Part shown: one piece after another, positions 17,503 to 25,536 of the stretch
Numbering within the stretch: position 1 is the first letter of the stretch
Layout of the letters: each line of letters starts with the position of its first letter
Source of the DNA: SIG480 sp045649265
GTDB lineage: Bacteria; Bacillota; Clostridia; Oscillospirales; JAAYXM01
Direction of reading: 5' to 3'
DNA: 64,000 nt
NCBI GenBank assembly: GCA_045649265.1
Contig: JAZRPO010000059.1
Coordinates: forward strand, 39,635 to 103,634
Made by a program: the position numbers and the translations under genes
The notes under the pieces: model-generated
The model's input: the letters and a program-made list of their open reading frames with translations, nothing else
Databases searched by the model: none
What the model was told of the DNA's origin: nothing

Positions 17503-18060
17503 TTATCTTTTTTCAGCAAGATAATTTTTCCTTCCGATTTCATAGAGATTGTTGCCTTCGCTGTCAATTATTACAACAACAGGAAAATCCTCTACCTCAA
17601 GTCTGCGGATAGCCTCGGCGCCAAGGTCCTCATATGCAACAACCTCAGCTTTTTTAATGCATTTGCTCAAAAGAGCTCCGCAACCGCCGATGGCACCGAA
17701 ATATATCGCACCATGCTCTTTCATGGCATCAACAACTTCAGGGGATCTCTTGCCCTTGCCAATCATGCCGGTAAGTCCCTGTTCAATCATGATAGGACTG
17801 TATGCATCCATACGATATGAAGTTGTAGGCCCTGCAGAGCCTATAGCTTGCCCCGGTTTCGCCGGTGTAGGACCCACAAAATAAATTATGCTGTCTTTAA
17901 CATCAAAAGGCAATTCTTTACCCTGTGCAACAAGTTCGCACAGACGCTTATGAGCAGCATCTCTTGCGGTATAGATTACACCTGATATCAAACAACTGTC
18001 CCCTGCTTTTAATTTTTTTACATCTTCACGCGTCAATGGCGTCTTAACAGAAATAGCCAT
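17503..18060 (-). CDS. class I fumarase-type hydratase, beta subunit (probable mesaconase)
   Basis: C-terminal domain type of two-subunit class I fumarases, 185 aa, with the KAGDSCLISGVIYTARDAAH start and the GPTTSYRMD and GKRS substrate loops. It starts directly at the alpha subunit stop. In isolation this would be called fumarate hydratase beta. Placed between methylaspartate ammonia-lyase and a citrate-lyase-type enzyme, the expected substrate is mesaconate (methylfumarate), hydrated to (S)-citramalate; class I fumarases are known to accept both. Function assignment beyond the fold is inference. Confidence 0.9.
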   Translation of the reverse strand: MAISVKTPLTREDVKKLKAGDSCLISGVIYTARDAAHKRLCELVAQGKELPFDVKDSIIYFVGPTPAKPGQAIGSAGPTTSYRMDAYSPIMIEQGLTGMIGKGKRSPEVVDAMKEHGAIYFGAIGGCGALLSKCIKKAEVVAYEDLGAEAIRRLEVEDFPVVVIIDSEGNNLYEIGRKNYLAEKR

Positions 18061-18900
18061 TTATATCACCTCCGTCTGATGTCTTGTAACATGACAATTT
18101 ATGTTAACAGCAACAGGTAATCCGGCAATATGAGTCGGATACTGTTCAATATTTACAGCAAGCGCTGTAGTTCTGCCGCCAAATCCCTGCGGCCCGATAC
18201 CAAGGTTGTTTATTTCGTCAAGCAAATCTTTCTCAAGGTCGGCATAAAAAGCATTGCTGTTGGGGACATCTACCGGGCGAAGAAGAGCCTTTTTAGCAAG
18301 ATACGCAGCCTTGTCAAAAGTGCCGCCTATGCCTACACCTACAACAATAGGGGGGCAAGGGTTAGGTCCGGCTTCTTCGACAGCTTTTATTACAAAATCC
18401 TTTACGCCCTGCAATCCGTCAGAGGGGCGAAGCATTGCGATTCTGCTCATGTTCTCGCTGCCAAATCCCTTGGGAGCAACTGTGATTTCAATTTTATCCC
18501 CCGGAACGATGTCAAAGTAAAGCATTGCGGGCGTATTGTCGCCTGTGTTTACTCTGTCAAGCGGGTCGCGGACAACACTCTTTCTGAGATATCCTTCGCC
18601 ATATCCCTGGCGAACACCCTCGTTTACAGCCTCGGTAATGTCGCCGTTTACATGAACATCCTGTCCGATTTTTAAAAACACGCAAGCAACACCTGTATCC
18701 TGACAAACAGGCTGATTTTTTTCATCCGCAATCTGATAGTTTTCGATAATGCGTTCTAATATTTCTTTTGCCTGATCCCAGGTTTCATTCTCATGGAAGG
18801 TTGAAATACATTCCTTCACATCTCTGCTTAAATGGCAGTTTGACTCAATGCACAATTTTTTCACCGCTTCGGTGATAAGCTTTGCATTAATTTCACGCAT
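18061..18900 (-). CDS. class I fumarase-type hydratase, alpha subunit (probable mesaconase)
   Basis: Oxygen-sensitive [4Fe-4S] hydratase subunit, 279 aa. Cysteines suited to cluster ligation are in QDTGVACVFL, GPNPCPPIVVGVGIGG and VNINCHVTRH; family segments AVNEGVRQGYGEGYLRKSVV and GFGSENMSRIAML are clear. The start has a GGAGG-type site 14 nt after citF, and the gene overlaps nothing. It should act with the beta subunit as mesaconate hydratase in this locus, though fumarase activity cannot be excluded from sequence. Confidence 0.92.
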   Translation of the reverse strand: MREINAKLITEAVKKLCIESNCHLSRDVKECISTFHENETWDQAKEILERIIENYQIADEKNQPVCQDTGVACVFLKIGQDVHVNGDITEAVNEGVRQGYGEGYLRKSVVRDPLDRVNTGDNTPAMLYFDIVPGDKIEITVAPKGFGSENMSRIAMLRPSDGLQGVKDFVIKAVEEAGPNPCPPIVVGVGIGGTFDKAAYLAKKALLRPVDVPNSNAFYADLEKDLLDEINNLGIGPQGFGGRTTALAVNIEQYPTHIAGLPVAVNINCHVTRHQTEVI

Positions 18901-18914
18901 AAATTTTCCTCCTA

Positions 18915-20327
18915 TTAATTGTGTTGTGGTACATTGTAAATGTTATCCAGGACATCACCCTCGCGCCCGATAACCTGAGCAACCACCCTGTCGCCCTTTG
19001 GAAGCTTTTCAGGCTTGCCGGTAACGCGTTCGGTTTTTTCTTTAAGCTCTTTTATATCTATAACAGGTAGCCCTGCATTTACCAAACTTTTTTTAAGCTC
19101 TGTATTTTTGGGATTTACCGCAATCCCGCCCTGCGTAACTAAAACATCTATGTCCTTGCCCGGCGTGGAAATGCAGGTAACCCGATCAGTGACAATCGGA
19201 AGTCTCGCTCTGAACATGGGCGCAATAATCATGGAAAGCTTTGCACCTGCTGCCGCGTCACTGTGTCCGCCCGAGCCACCCATAATATAGCCGTTGGAGT
19301 CAGTATGTACATTAACATTAAAATCTGTATCGATTTCCGTTGCGCCCAGAATAACAACATCAAGGCTGTCGACAACTGCACTTCGGCTGCTTGGAGAAGC
19401 GTACTGCATAGCAGAAATTTCCTGATGCCTCGGGTCGCTTTTAATAGACTCTACTGCCGTTAAATCAAAGCACTGAACATCCATAAGACTCCGGAAACAT
19501 CCGGCCTTGAGCATATCTACCATATAACCGGTGATACCCCCCAATCCGAAACTTCCTTTAATTTCTTTCTTAAGCATTATATCCTTCAAGAATTTTGCCG
19601 CAGCAAGAGACGCTCCGCCCGCTCCGGTCTGGAACGAAAACCCATCTTTTAAAAGCCCCGAAGCCTCTATAACCTTAGCGGCATGGGACGCCATAACAAG
19701 CCCAACGGGGTCACGAGTAATCTGGGTTGTTCCCGAAACAATACCTTTGGGGTTTCCGATAGCATCTACCAATACTACATAATCAATATAATCCTCAGAA
19801 ATTGACCAATCCTGCAACGGATAAGATACCAGATTATCTGTAATGACCACTACTTTTTTTGCATACATTGCATCTGCATAAGCATATCCAAGGCTGCCAC
19901 AGGCAGACTTTCCGTATTTACCGGAGCAGTTGCCCATAGGGTCCGCGCAGGGCGCTGCAATAAATGCCACATCAATAGGAGTTCTGCCTAAAGCAATATC
20001 GCTCGCACGACCGCCGTGGGTGCGGAACTGTACCGGTTTTTCCAAAACACCTTCCGAAAAAGCGCGACCCGGGCCTTGAGCAATATAGTCCGCTGCAACA
20101 CCTGTAACTACTTTGTTTTCAATATGTGTAAGCAAGGGTTTGTGTATATCAAACAGAGAGCTTGCATTAACTGTAACATCTTTTATGCCAAGATTTGCAA
20201 TTTCATCCATTACCATATTGAGCACGTAATCGCCATTACGGAGATGATGGTGAAACGAAACTGTCATACCGTCTTTCAGCTCTGATAAGACAATCGCCTC
20301 GCGAATGGATTTTACCAGCTTATTCAT
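18915..20327 (-). CDS. citF: citrate lyase-type alpha subunit (probable citramalate lyase alpha)
   Basis: Acyl-CoA:ACP transferase-type subunit that exchanges the acetyl group on the ACP for the incoming acid. The 470-aa protein has the CitF pattern MTVSFHHHLRNGDYVLN, GRTPIDVAFIAAPCADPMGN and FQTGAGGASLA. Start ATG 20327 is selected because AGGGGGG lies 6 nt before it; the ATG at 20333 is too close. It overlaps the citE stop by 8 nt. In the methylaspartate pathway the homologous enzyme cleaves (S)-citramalate to acetate and pyruvate, the more likely role here. Confidence 0.94.
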   Translation of the reverse strand: MNKLVKSIREAIVLSELKDGMTVSFHHHLRNGDYVLNMVMDEIANLGIKDVTVNASSLFDIHKPLLTHIENKVVTGVAADYIAQGPGRAFSEGVLEKPVQFRTHGGRASDIALGRTPIDVAFIAAPCADPMGNCSGKYGKSACGSLGYAYADAMYAKKVVVITDNLVSYPLQDWSISEDYIDYVVLVDAIGNPKGIVSGTTQITRDPVGLVMASHAAKVIEASGLLKDGFSFQTGAGGASLAAAKFLKDIMLKKEIKGSFGLGGITGYMVDMLKAGCFRSLMDVQCFDLTAVESIKSDPRHQEISAMQYASPSSRSAVVDSLDVVILGATEIDTDFNVNVHTDSNGYIMGGSGGHSDAAAGAKLSMIIAPMFRARLPIVTDRVTCISTPGKDIDVLVTQGGIAVNPKNTELKKSLVNAGLPVIDIKELKEKTERVTGKPEKLPKGDRVVAQVIGREGDVLDNIYNVPQHN

Positions 20328-21204
20328 TTCCATCCCCCCTGTCGATTCCCAATGCTTCTGCCATAGAAATAGTTCTCTCCGCCCTTGCAACAATGGGAGC
20401 ATCAATCATTTTTCCGTGCAGAGCAATGGCACCTTTACCCTGCTCTTTGGCAAGACGTATAGCGTCCATGACCTCGTATGCATAATCTATATCTGCCCTT
20501 GTGGGACTGAACACTTCATTAATTACATCCACATGGCGCGGTGAAATGGATGCTTTTCCGGTAAATCCCAGGCTTTTCGCAAGAGTAGCATCAGCCACAA
20601 TGCCTTCGTCATCATTTACATCGGTAAATGGTGTATCATAAACGTCAATACCGGCAGCACGCGCAGCTACAACAAGTCGGGTTCTGGCATATTCGATTTC
20701 CCTTCCCTCTTTGGTGCGCTTACACTGAAGGTCAGCGGTTAAATCCTCTGCACCTAAAAACAGTGCCGCGACACGTTTTGAACAAGAAGCGATTGCATAA
20801 GCATTTTCAACACCCAAAGCAGTCTCGATAAGAGGCATCAGCCCCACCGCACCCCGACTCAGGCCCAGCTTATTTTCAACCTCGGTAATATACTCATCTG
20901 CAACAAGTGCATCCTTTGGAACACCTGTTTTAGGAAGCAAAATAAGGTCAGGTTTTTCAGGAAGAATCGCATCAATATCTGCTTTCCAGTAATCAGTATC
21001 AACAGAATTAATACGGACAATAACCTCACAGCCTTTTAAATCCATATAACGCATGGTATTACGCACCAGAATTCTGGCTGCGTCCTTTTCTGCAGGAGAT
21101 ACCGCATCCTCTAAATCAAAGATTACTGCGTCAGCTCCAAGACAATTTGCATTTATAAGCATATTAGGATTATTGCCCGGCAAAAACAACATACTGCGGC
21201 GCAT
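20320..21204 (-). CDS. citE: citrate lyase-type beta subunit (probable citramalate lyase beta)
   Basis: HpcH/HpaI-family aldolase subunit that cleaves the acyl-ACP intermediate. It begins with the family N-terminus RRSMLFLPGNNPNML and has DAVIFDLEDAVSPAEKD (metal/CoA region), a conserved VRINSVDT segment, and LMPLIETALGVENAY. The length of 294 aa is normal. It shares one base with the citD stop and overlaps citF, so D-E-F are expected to be made in fixed proportion. With citramalyl-ACP it would release pyruvate. Confidence 0.95.
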   Translation of the reverse strand: MRRSMLFLPGNNPNMLINANCLGADAVIFDLEDAVSPAEKDAARILVRNTMRYMDLKGCEVIVRINSVDTDYWKADIDAILPEKPDLILLPKTGVPKDALVADEYITEVENKLGLSRGAVGLMPLIETALGVENAYAIASCSKRVAALFLGAEDLTADLQCKRTKEGREIEYARTRLVVAARAAGIDVYDTPFTDVNDDEGIVADATLAKSLGFTGKASISPRHVDVINEVFSPTRADIDYAYEVMDAIRLAKEQGKGAIALHGKMIDAPIVARAERTISMAEALGIDRGDGNE

Positions 21205-21473
21205 CAGATATCCCCCTCTCCGCGAAGAACAGCGGTTTCAACCCTGGCGCGGATTACACATTCAAGTGCACCCCTATCTATCACACGAACACAGGCATTT
21301 TCCACTCCATGTTCTTTTAATGTCTCTCTTATTACAGTTTGAATTTTTTCTCCGAACTGTTTTTGAACAACAGACTCAAGCTGGATGCTTAAACCATCTT
21401 GCGCCGGCTCAATCTCAACGTACGCATCGCTCGATTCCATTGTTCCCGCTGATGCACATCTGGAAATATCCAT
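21204..21473 (-). CDS. citD: citrate lyase-type acyl carrier protein (gamma subunit)
   Basis: Acyl carrier protein of the lyase complex, 89 aa. The start at 21473 (AGGAG 9 nt ahead, against TTG 21482) places the serine of GTMESSD at residue 14, exactly where 2'-(5''-phosphoribosyl)-3'-dephospho-CoA is attached in known CitD. It leads the citD-citE-citF-hydratase alpha-beta operon and is divergent from the maturation genes. Confidence 0.95.
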   Translation of the reverse strand: MDISRCASAGTMESSDAYVEIEPAQDGLSIQLESVVQKQFGEKIQTVIRETLKEHGVENACVRVIDRGALECVIRARVETAVLRGEGDI

Positions 21474-21531
21474 TTGCTGCAACTCCTTTCATATCCTCTA
21501 TAAACAAAAAGTTGTAGTCCAATTTATCAAT

Positions 21532-21560
21532 ATTATATAATACAATTTTAAAAAAATCAA
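21532..21560 (-). promoter_or_regulatory. predicted promoter of the citDEF operon
   Basis: Minus strand TTGATT (21560-21555), 17-nt spacer and a perfect TATAAT (21537-21532), about 60 nt before citD. Confidence 0.65.
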
Positions 21561-21576
21561 TTATTTCCTTTCTTCT

Positions 21577-21605
21577 TTGCATTTTTGCTAATTATGAGTT
21601 ATAAT
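21577..21605 (+). promoter_or_regulatory. predicted promoter of citC
   Basis: TTGCAT (21577-21582), 17-nt spacer and TATAAT (21600-21605), 34 nt before citC. It is back-to-back with the citD promoter in a 165-nt AT-rich interval, so one regulator could control both directions. Confidence 0.65.
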
Positions 21606-21638
21606 GTTATCAATAAATTATATTTAAAAGGATAAAAT

Positions 21639-22625
21639 ATGTATATTGAAAAATTATCCAGCTTTAACGAAGCAAAATTGAATATATGGAAAAGCTTTCT
21701 GAAAAAAGTCGGACTCGAACCGGACGAATCCGTCAGCCAGACGGTTCTTCTCTGGGACGGGGATTCTCTTGTTGCCACGGGTTCGCGCACAGGAAATCTT
21801 CTGAAATGTATCGCTGTTGATTCCCAAAGACAAGGAGAAGGTCTTACCGCAACACTTATTACTGCCCTGCGGCAGGAGGCGTTTACGGAAGGATTAAGCC
21901 ACCTTTTTCTATATACCAAACCTGAAAACAAAGATATGTTTTCTTCTTTGTTCTTTTATCCGGTGGCTGAGACGAACAATGTTTTGCTTATGGAAAGTCG
22001 CAAAGACGGAATAATTAATTTTTTAAATTCACTTCCTGAAAAACAAACTTCCGGCACCGTAGGCGCTGCTATTATGAATTGCAACCCTTTTACTCTGGGG
22101 CATCGTTACCTGATCGAGACGGCCGCCAAGGAATGTGATCATCTTTATGTATTTGTTGTTTCTGAAGACAAAAGCCGCTTTTCTGCAGAGGACCGTCTGA
22201 AAATGGTACAATCAGGCACTGCTGATATTTCAAATGTAACCGTACTTACAACAGGGCCCTACCTTATTTCTTCAGCGACCTTTCCCACCTACTTTCTCAA
22301 GGAGCGCGAAAACGCAACACAAATCAAGTGTCTTTTAGATATCGAAATATTCATAAAGTACTATGTTCCGAAATTCGGTATAACCACCCGTTATGTGGGG
22401 TCAGAACCTTTGTCTCCAATGACAGAACAATACAACATAGAGTTGAAGAAAATTTTACCCGCACACGGCATCGAGGTCAAAGAGCTTCCAAGACTTGAAA
22501 TATCAAATGAACCTGTAAGCGCAAGCCGGGTAAGAGCCTTTATTGATTCCGGAAACATACAAGCGCTTAAAGCATTGGTGCCCGATACAACATATACCTT
22601 TTTACTTAATAAAGGTTTAATATAA
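21639..22625 (+). CDS. citC: [citrate (pro-3S)-lyase] ligase
   Basis: Acetylates the thiol of the CitD prosthetic group using ATP and acetate, switching the lyase on. The 328-aa protein has an N-terminal GNAT-like region (VDSQRQGEGLTATLIT) and a C-terminal nucleotidyltransferase domain with NCNPFTLGHRYLIE, the HxGH-type motif. It is the first gene of a + operon with the P-loop protein and citXG and is divergent from citD. Confidence 0.95.
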   Translation: MYIEKLSSFNEAKLNIWKSFLKKVGLEPDESVSQTVLLWDGDSLVATGSRTGNLLKCIAVDSQRQGEGLTATLITALRQEAFTEGLSHLFLYTKPENKDMFSSLFFYPVAETNNVLLMESRKDGIINFLNSLPEKQTSGTVGAAIMNCNPFTLGHRYLIETAAKECDHLYVFVVSEDKSRFSAEDRLKMVQSGTADISNVTVLTTGPYLISSATFPTYFLKERENATQIKCLLDIEIFIKYYVPKFGITTRYVGSEPLSPMTEQYNIELKKILPAHGIEVKELPRLEISNEPVSASRVRAFIDSGNIQALKALVPDTTYTFLLNKGLI

Positions 22626-22641
22626 TTTAGGGGGAATTAAA

Positions 22642-23577
22642 GTGCAGGAACGTCAGAAAAACCATATTTTAAGCAGCTACTTTGCACCGAGAGGCCATCA
22701 GCGCATGTATGCCCTTGGAATGCAGCTTTCCCAACTATACCTTTCTCCTTTTGACAAACTTATTGGCGTCGTAGGCGATGCCGGCTCAGGCAAAAGTGCT
22801 TTGCTTCGCGGGATGTTCCCCGGCCTTGAGCTCACTAACGATGATGACGGTGTTTATGTTCGCCCTCTTCCGCTTTTAGAGCAGGATAACGGATATTTTT
22901 CTCCACACACCTATCACCTTGATATACGCTTTGAGAACGCTTTTACACAAATGAGTGTTTTGGCGGAGGCTATTACCGAAGCGCTACACAACGGAAAACG
23001 CGTTATTGTGGAGCATTTTGATCTTATATATCCGCTGCTTGGCTTCAATGCCAATCTTATCATAGGCGTTGGCGAGCAGGTATTACTCGCAAGGCCAAAT
23101 CTTTTTGGGCCCGAGCCTCAGGAGATACGCGACAAAGTATATGAATCTCTTTCGTACCGTCTTATGGCGCATACCGCAGAGGACTTATGCGAGCTTTGTA
23201 TGCCGGAACACGAAATGGTGCGCTGCGGTCACGATGATGTAAAACACGGATTTGTTGTCACCTTTCCCGAAACAAAACCTGATTTTGATATTCTTGAAAT
23301 TGAAAATCAAGTTAATGAAATGATTGCAAAAGACCTTCCTATTGACTATGTTGACAACAATCACATATCCATCGGCGGTCAGAAGCATTTTTGCACCGGT
23401 CCGCGAATACATGTAAGCCGAACAGGAATGATTGAAAACTTCCACTTGCTTAATCACTTTATATACGACCGTTTTAATCGTCGCTATTTGTTGGTTGGTT
23501 GTGTCGGAAAGAACGCCGAAGGCAATTTGCAAAAGCTTGACTCTCAGCAAAAGAAACAATCAGACCTTATTATGTAG
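22642..23577 (+). CDS. P-loop protein with AlaRS second-additional-domain-like C-terminus
   Basis: A Walker A motif, GDAGSGKS (residues 45-52), lies in an otherwise unfamiliar ATPase-like region of about 200 residues. The C-terminal third (about 225-290) resembles the tRNA_SAD domain of alanyl-tRNA synthetase and AlaX editing proteins: DYVDNNHISIGG followed by HVSRTGMIENF parallels the canonical IGG..CGGTH..TGEI pattern, but the CxxxH zinc pair is altered to C-x5-H. The start has GGGGG 9 nt upstream; citC ends 16 nt before and citXG begins 19 nt after, so it is part of the lyase maturation operon. Its role is unknown; kinase or assembly/chaperone functions for the lyase are only guesses. Confidence 0.7.
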   Translation: MQERQKNHILSSYFAPRGHQRMYALGMQLSQLYLSPFDKLIGVVGDAGSGKSALLRGMFPGLELTNDDDGVYVRPLPLLEQDNGYFSPHTYHLDIRFENAFTQMSVLAEAITEALHNGKRVIVEHFDLIYPLLGFNANLIIGVGEQVLLARPNLFGPEPQEIRDKVYESLSYRLMAHTAEDLCELCMPEHEMVRCGHDDVKHGFVVTFPETKPDFDILEIENQVNEMIAKDLPIDYVDNNHISIGGQKHFCTGPRIHVSRTGMIENFHLLNHFIYDRFNRRYLLVGCVGKNAEGNLQKLDSQQKKQSDLIM

Positions 23578-23596
23578 TTATACCAGGGGAATAAAA

Positions 23597-24922
23597 ATGA
23601 CAGAAGTCACTTTAATCCAAATGCTTGATGCGCGTGAAGCTCGTGCAAAAAAGCAAAGGGATATACTAAGCCGGCTCAAGCTCCCTCTTATCAGCTTTAC
23701 TATGAATATTGCAGGTCCAATAAAGACCTCACCATTGATTGAGCGATCATTCTTTGAAGGAATTAAGCTTTTAAAAAAACGTGTGGAGCAAGACAGCATA
23801 GTTTATCAAGACATAGATATCAAGCCTACAGGCTGTGAGGCGATGTTCTCTGTGAAATATGAGGCACAAAAGCTTAAAGATATCTGCTCTTCCATTGAGG
23901 AAGACTTTACTATCGGAAGGCTGTTTGATCTGGATGTAATAAATGCAGACGGAAGCAAACTCGAAAGAAAAAATCCTCGCAACTGCATTGTTTGCGGCTC
24001 TCCCGGGAGGGTCTGTGCCGCAGGCAGAGTCCATCCGGTTGGCGAAATTCAGGCAGTCACAAGAGAAATAATGGAAAACTACTTCTTTCTTCTCGACAAA
24101 GAGCGTTGTTCCGACCTTGCGGTAAAAAGCCTTTTAGACGAAGTGTATACCACTCCCAAGCCCGGACTTGTGGATTGCCGCAACAACGGCAGCCACAACG
24201 ATATGGATATCAGCACCTTTGAAAAAAGCGCCCATGCGCTTAAACCTTATTTTGGTGAATGCTTTTCCATCGGCAAAAATACCGCAAAGCTTTCTCCATG
24301 CGAGGCTTTTTCTCTTTTGCGCATTGCCGGTATTTCAGCAGAAAAAACTATGTATGATACTACCGGCGGAATAAACACTCACAAAGGTGCAATTTACTCC
24401 ATAGGTATACTCTGTGCAAGCATCGGGAGGTTATGGATGCCCGAAGCTCCGTTCAGGAGTGCTTCGGATATCTGTTCGGAAAGTGCAAACATCGTAAAAA
24501 AAGCCGTGCAAAATGACTTTGAACAAATAGGCCCGACAACCGCCGGAGGAAGGCTCTATTTAAAATACGGCATTTCCGGAATTCGCGGAGAAGTTGCCTC
24601 GGGGTTTAATTCCGTCTTAAATATAGGGCTTCCACATTATAGAGAACTCAGAAATAAAAATTTTGACCCAAATGATGCAGGAGCTATTACATTACTTTAC
24701 TTGATTTCAAATGTTAAAGATACAAATCTTTACCACCGCGGAGGGATCAAAGGAGCTGAATATGCTGCTAAAACTACAAAAAAACTGTTAGCAGACTTTC
24801 CCGAGCCTGCAAAAAGTCAAATCGAAACATTAGACGATGCTTTTATTGAACAAAACCTGTCCCCGGGAGGGTGTGCAGATCTGCTTGCGGTTACATATTT
24901 TTTATATAGTCTTGAGTCATAA
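23597..24922 (+). CDS. citXG: CitX-CitG fusion: holo-citrate lyase synthase / triphosphoribosyl-dephospho-CoA synthase
   Basis: Bifunctional maturation enzyme of 441 aa. Residues about 1-175 are CitX (apo-CitD phosphoribosyl-dephospho-CoA transferase; GRLFDLDVINADG and RNCIVCGSPGRVC). Residues about 185-441 are CitG, which makes the prosthetic group precursor from ATP and dephospho-CoA (LLDEVYTTPKPGLVDCRNNG, TTGGINTHKGAIYSIGIL). ATG 23597 has AGGGG 8 nt ahead; an upstream in-frame extension into the previous gene is not used. Comparable fusions exist in other bacteria. It ends at a strong terminator. Confidence 0.93.
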   Translation: MTEVTLIQMLDAREARAKKQRDILSRLKLPLISFTMNIAGPIKTSPLIERSFFEGIKLLKKRVEQDSIVYQDIDIKPTGCEAMFSVKYEAQKLKDICSSIEEDFTIGRLFDLDVINADGSKLERKNPRNCIVCGSPGRVCAAGRVHPVGEIQAVTREIMENYFFLLDKERCSDLAVKSLLDEVYTTPKPGLVDCRNNGSHNDMDISTFEKSAHALKPYFGECFSIGKNTAKLSPCEAFSLLRIAGISAEKTMYDTTGGINTHKGAIYSIGILCASIGRLWMPEAPFRSASDICSESANIVKKAVQNDFEQIGPTTAGGRLYLKYGISGIRGEVASGFNSVLNIGLPHYRELRNKNFDPNDAGAITLLYLISNVKDTNLYHRGGIKGAEYAAKTTKKLLADFPEPAKSQIETLDDAFIEQNLSPGGCADLLAVTYFLYSLES

Positions 24923-24956
24923 AAACAACCCACTGTACAGTGGGTTGTTTTTTTAT
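24921..24956. terminator. bidirectional terminator after citXG
   Basis: A nearly perfect palindrome centred on CACTGTACAGTG with an A run before and a T run after; it also ends the cysteine-rich protein gene coming from the other side. Confidence 0.9.
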
Positions 24957-25219
24957 TTGGTTCGGTTTTTCTTAGCTATCTCAGAAATCTCAGGAAGCTT
25001 GGACATTATATACGAATATCCGTTTTCACTGTGAGGAATGAGACAGTTCGAGCAATCCTTTATTTCACCCTCTATGTAAACAAAGTTTCCGCCGCATTTA
25101 TCGCCCAAAGCATAAAGCGGGCAACAGCAGAACATGCAGTTGAAAATTTCGCCTTCTGTTTTGTGGCAAGGGAAATATTCACATTCGGTATTTTTAAAAT
25201 AAGCATAATTATTTTTCAT
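24953..25219 (-). CDS. cysteine-rich small domain protein
   Basis: 88 aa from ATG 25219 (MKNNYAYFKN); an upstream extension to 25315 lacks a ribosome site. Ten cysteines form the pattern CEYFPCHK, FNCMFCCCPLY, DKCGGNF and DCSNCLIPH, the complete signature of the 'cysteine-rich small domain' family found in anaerobes, often next to cobamide or redox genes. The spacing suggests metal or Fe-S binding. No biochemical function is known to me. Its neighbour is a B12-dependent pathway, which may or may not be meaningful. Confidence 0.85.
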   Translation of the reverse strand: MKNNYAYFKNTECEYFPCHKTEGEIFNCMFCCCPLYALGDKCGGNFVYIEGEIKDCSNCLIPHSENGYSYIMSKLPEISEIAKKNRTK

Positions 25220-25368
25220 AATACAAACCCCGTTTATTTTATCCGGTCTTTTAGTATACAGCGTAAAGTAAATACACGGTTTATAAGTTTTTTCATTTTT
25301 GTTTTCCGTCTGCATTATTTCTTAAATTACGGTTATCGTTTCGCGGCAAGGCGACTCATTTTAATGAT

Positions 25369-25399
25369 AAATCCCTGAGGTGAAACGCCTCAAGGATTT
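25369..25399 (-). terminator. hairpin downstream of tRNA-Arg
   Basis: Arms AAATCCCTGAGG and CCTCAAGGATTT pair with one mismatch around a 7-nt loop, 7 nt beyond the tRNA 3' end. No clear T run follows on the minus strand. Confidence 0.45.
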
Positions 25400-25406
25400 A
25401 TATGTG

Positions 25407-25481
25407 TGGCACCCTCTATGTGAATCGAACACATGACTAGCCCTTAGGAGGGGCTTGTTATATCCACTTAACTAAGAGGGC
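25407..25481 (-). tRNA. tRNA-Arg(CCT)
   Basis: On the minus strand GCCCTCT pairs with AGAGGGT, the anticodon stem AGCCC/GGGCT holds the loop CTCCTAA (anticodon CCT), the T loop is GTTCGATTC, and CCA is encoded. Confidence 0.95.
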
Positions 25482-25495
25482 TTAATGCAGATATA

Positions 25496-25524
25496 ATTTT
25501 AATATATTGCCGTTGCGATGTCAA
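25496..25524 (-). promoter_or_regulatory. tRNA-Arg promoter
   Basis: Minus strand TTGACA (25524-25519), 17-nt spacer, TAAAAT (25501-25496), 15 nt before the mature 5' end. Confidence 0.8.
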
Positions 25525-25536
25525 GGGCTTGGGTTT

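Noticed and set aside
17503..24922. Citrate fermentation operon
   Set aside because: No citrate carrier, oxaloacetate decarboxylase or citAB-type sensor; neighbours are glutamate mutase and methylaspartate ammonia-lyase.
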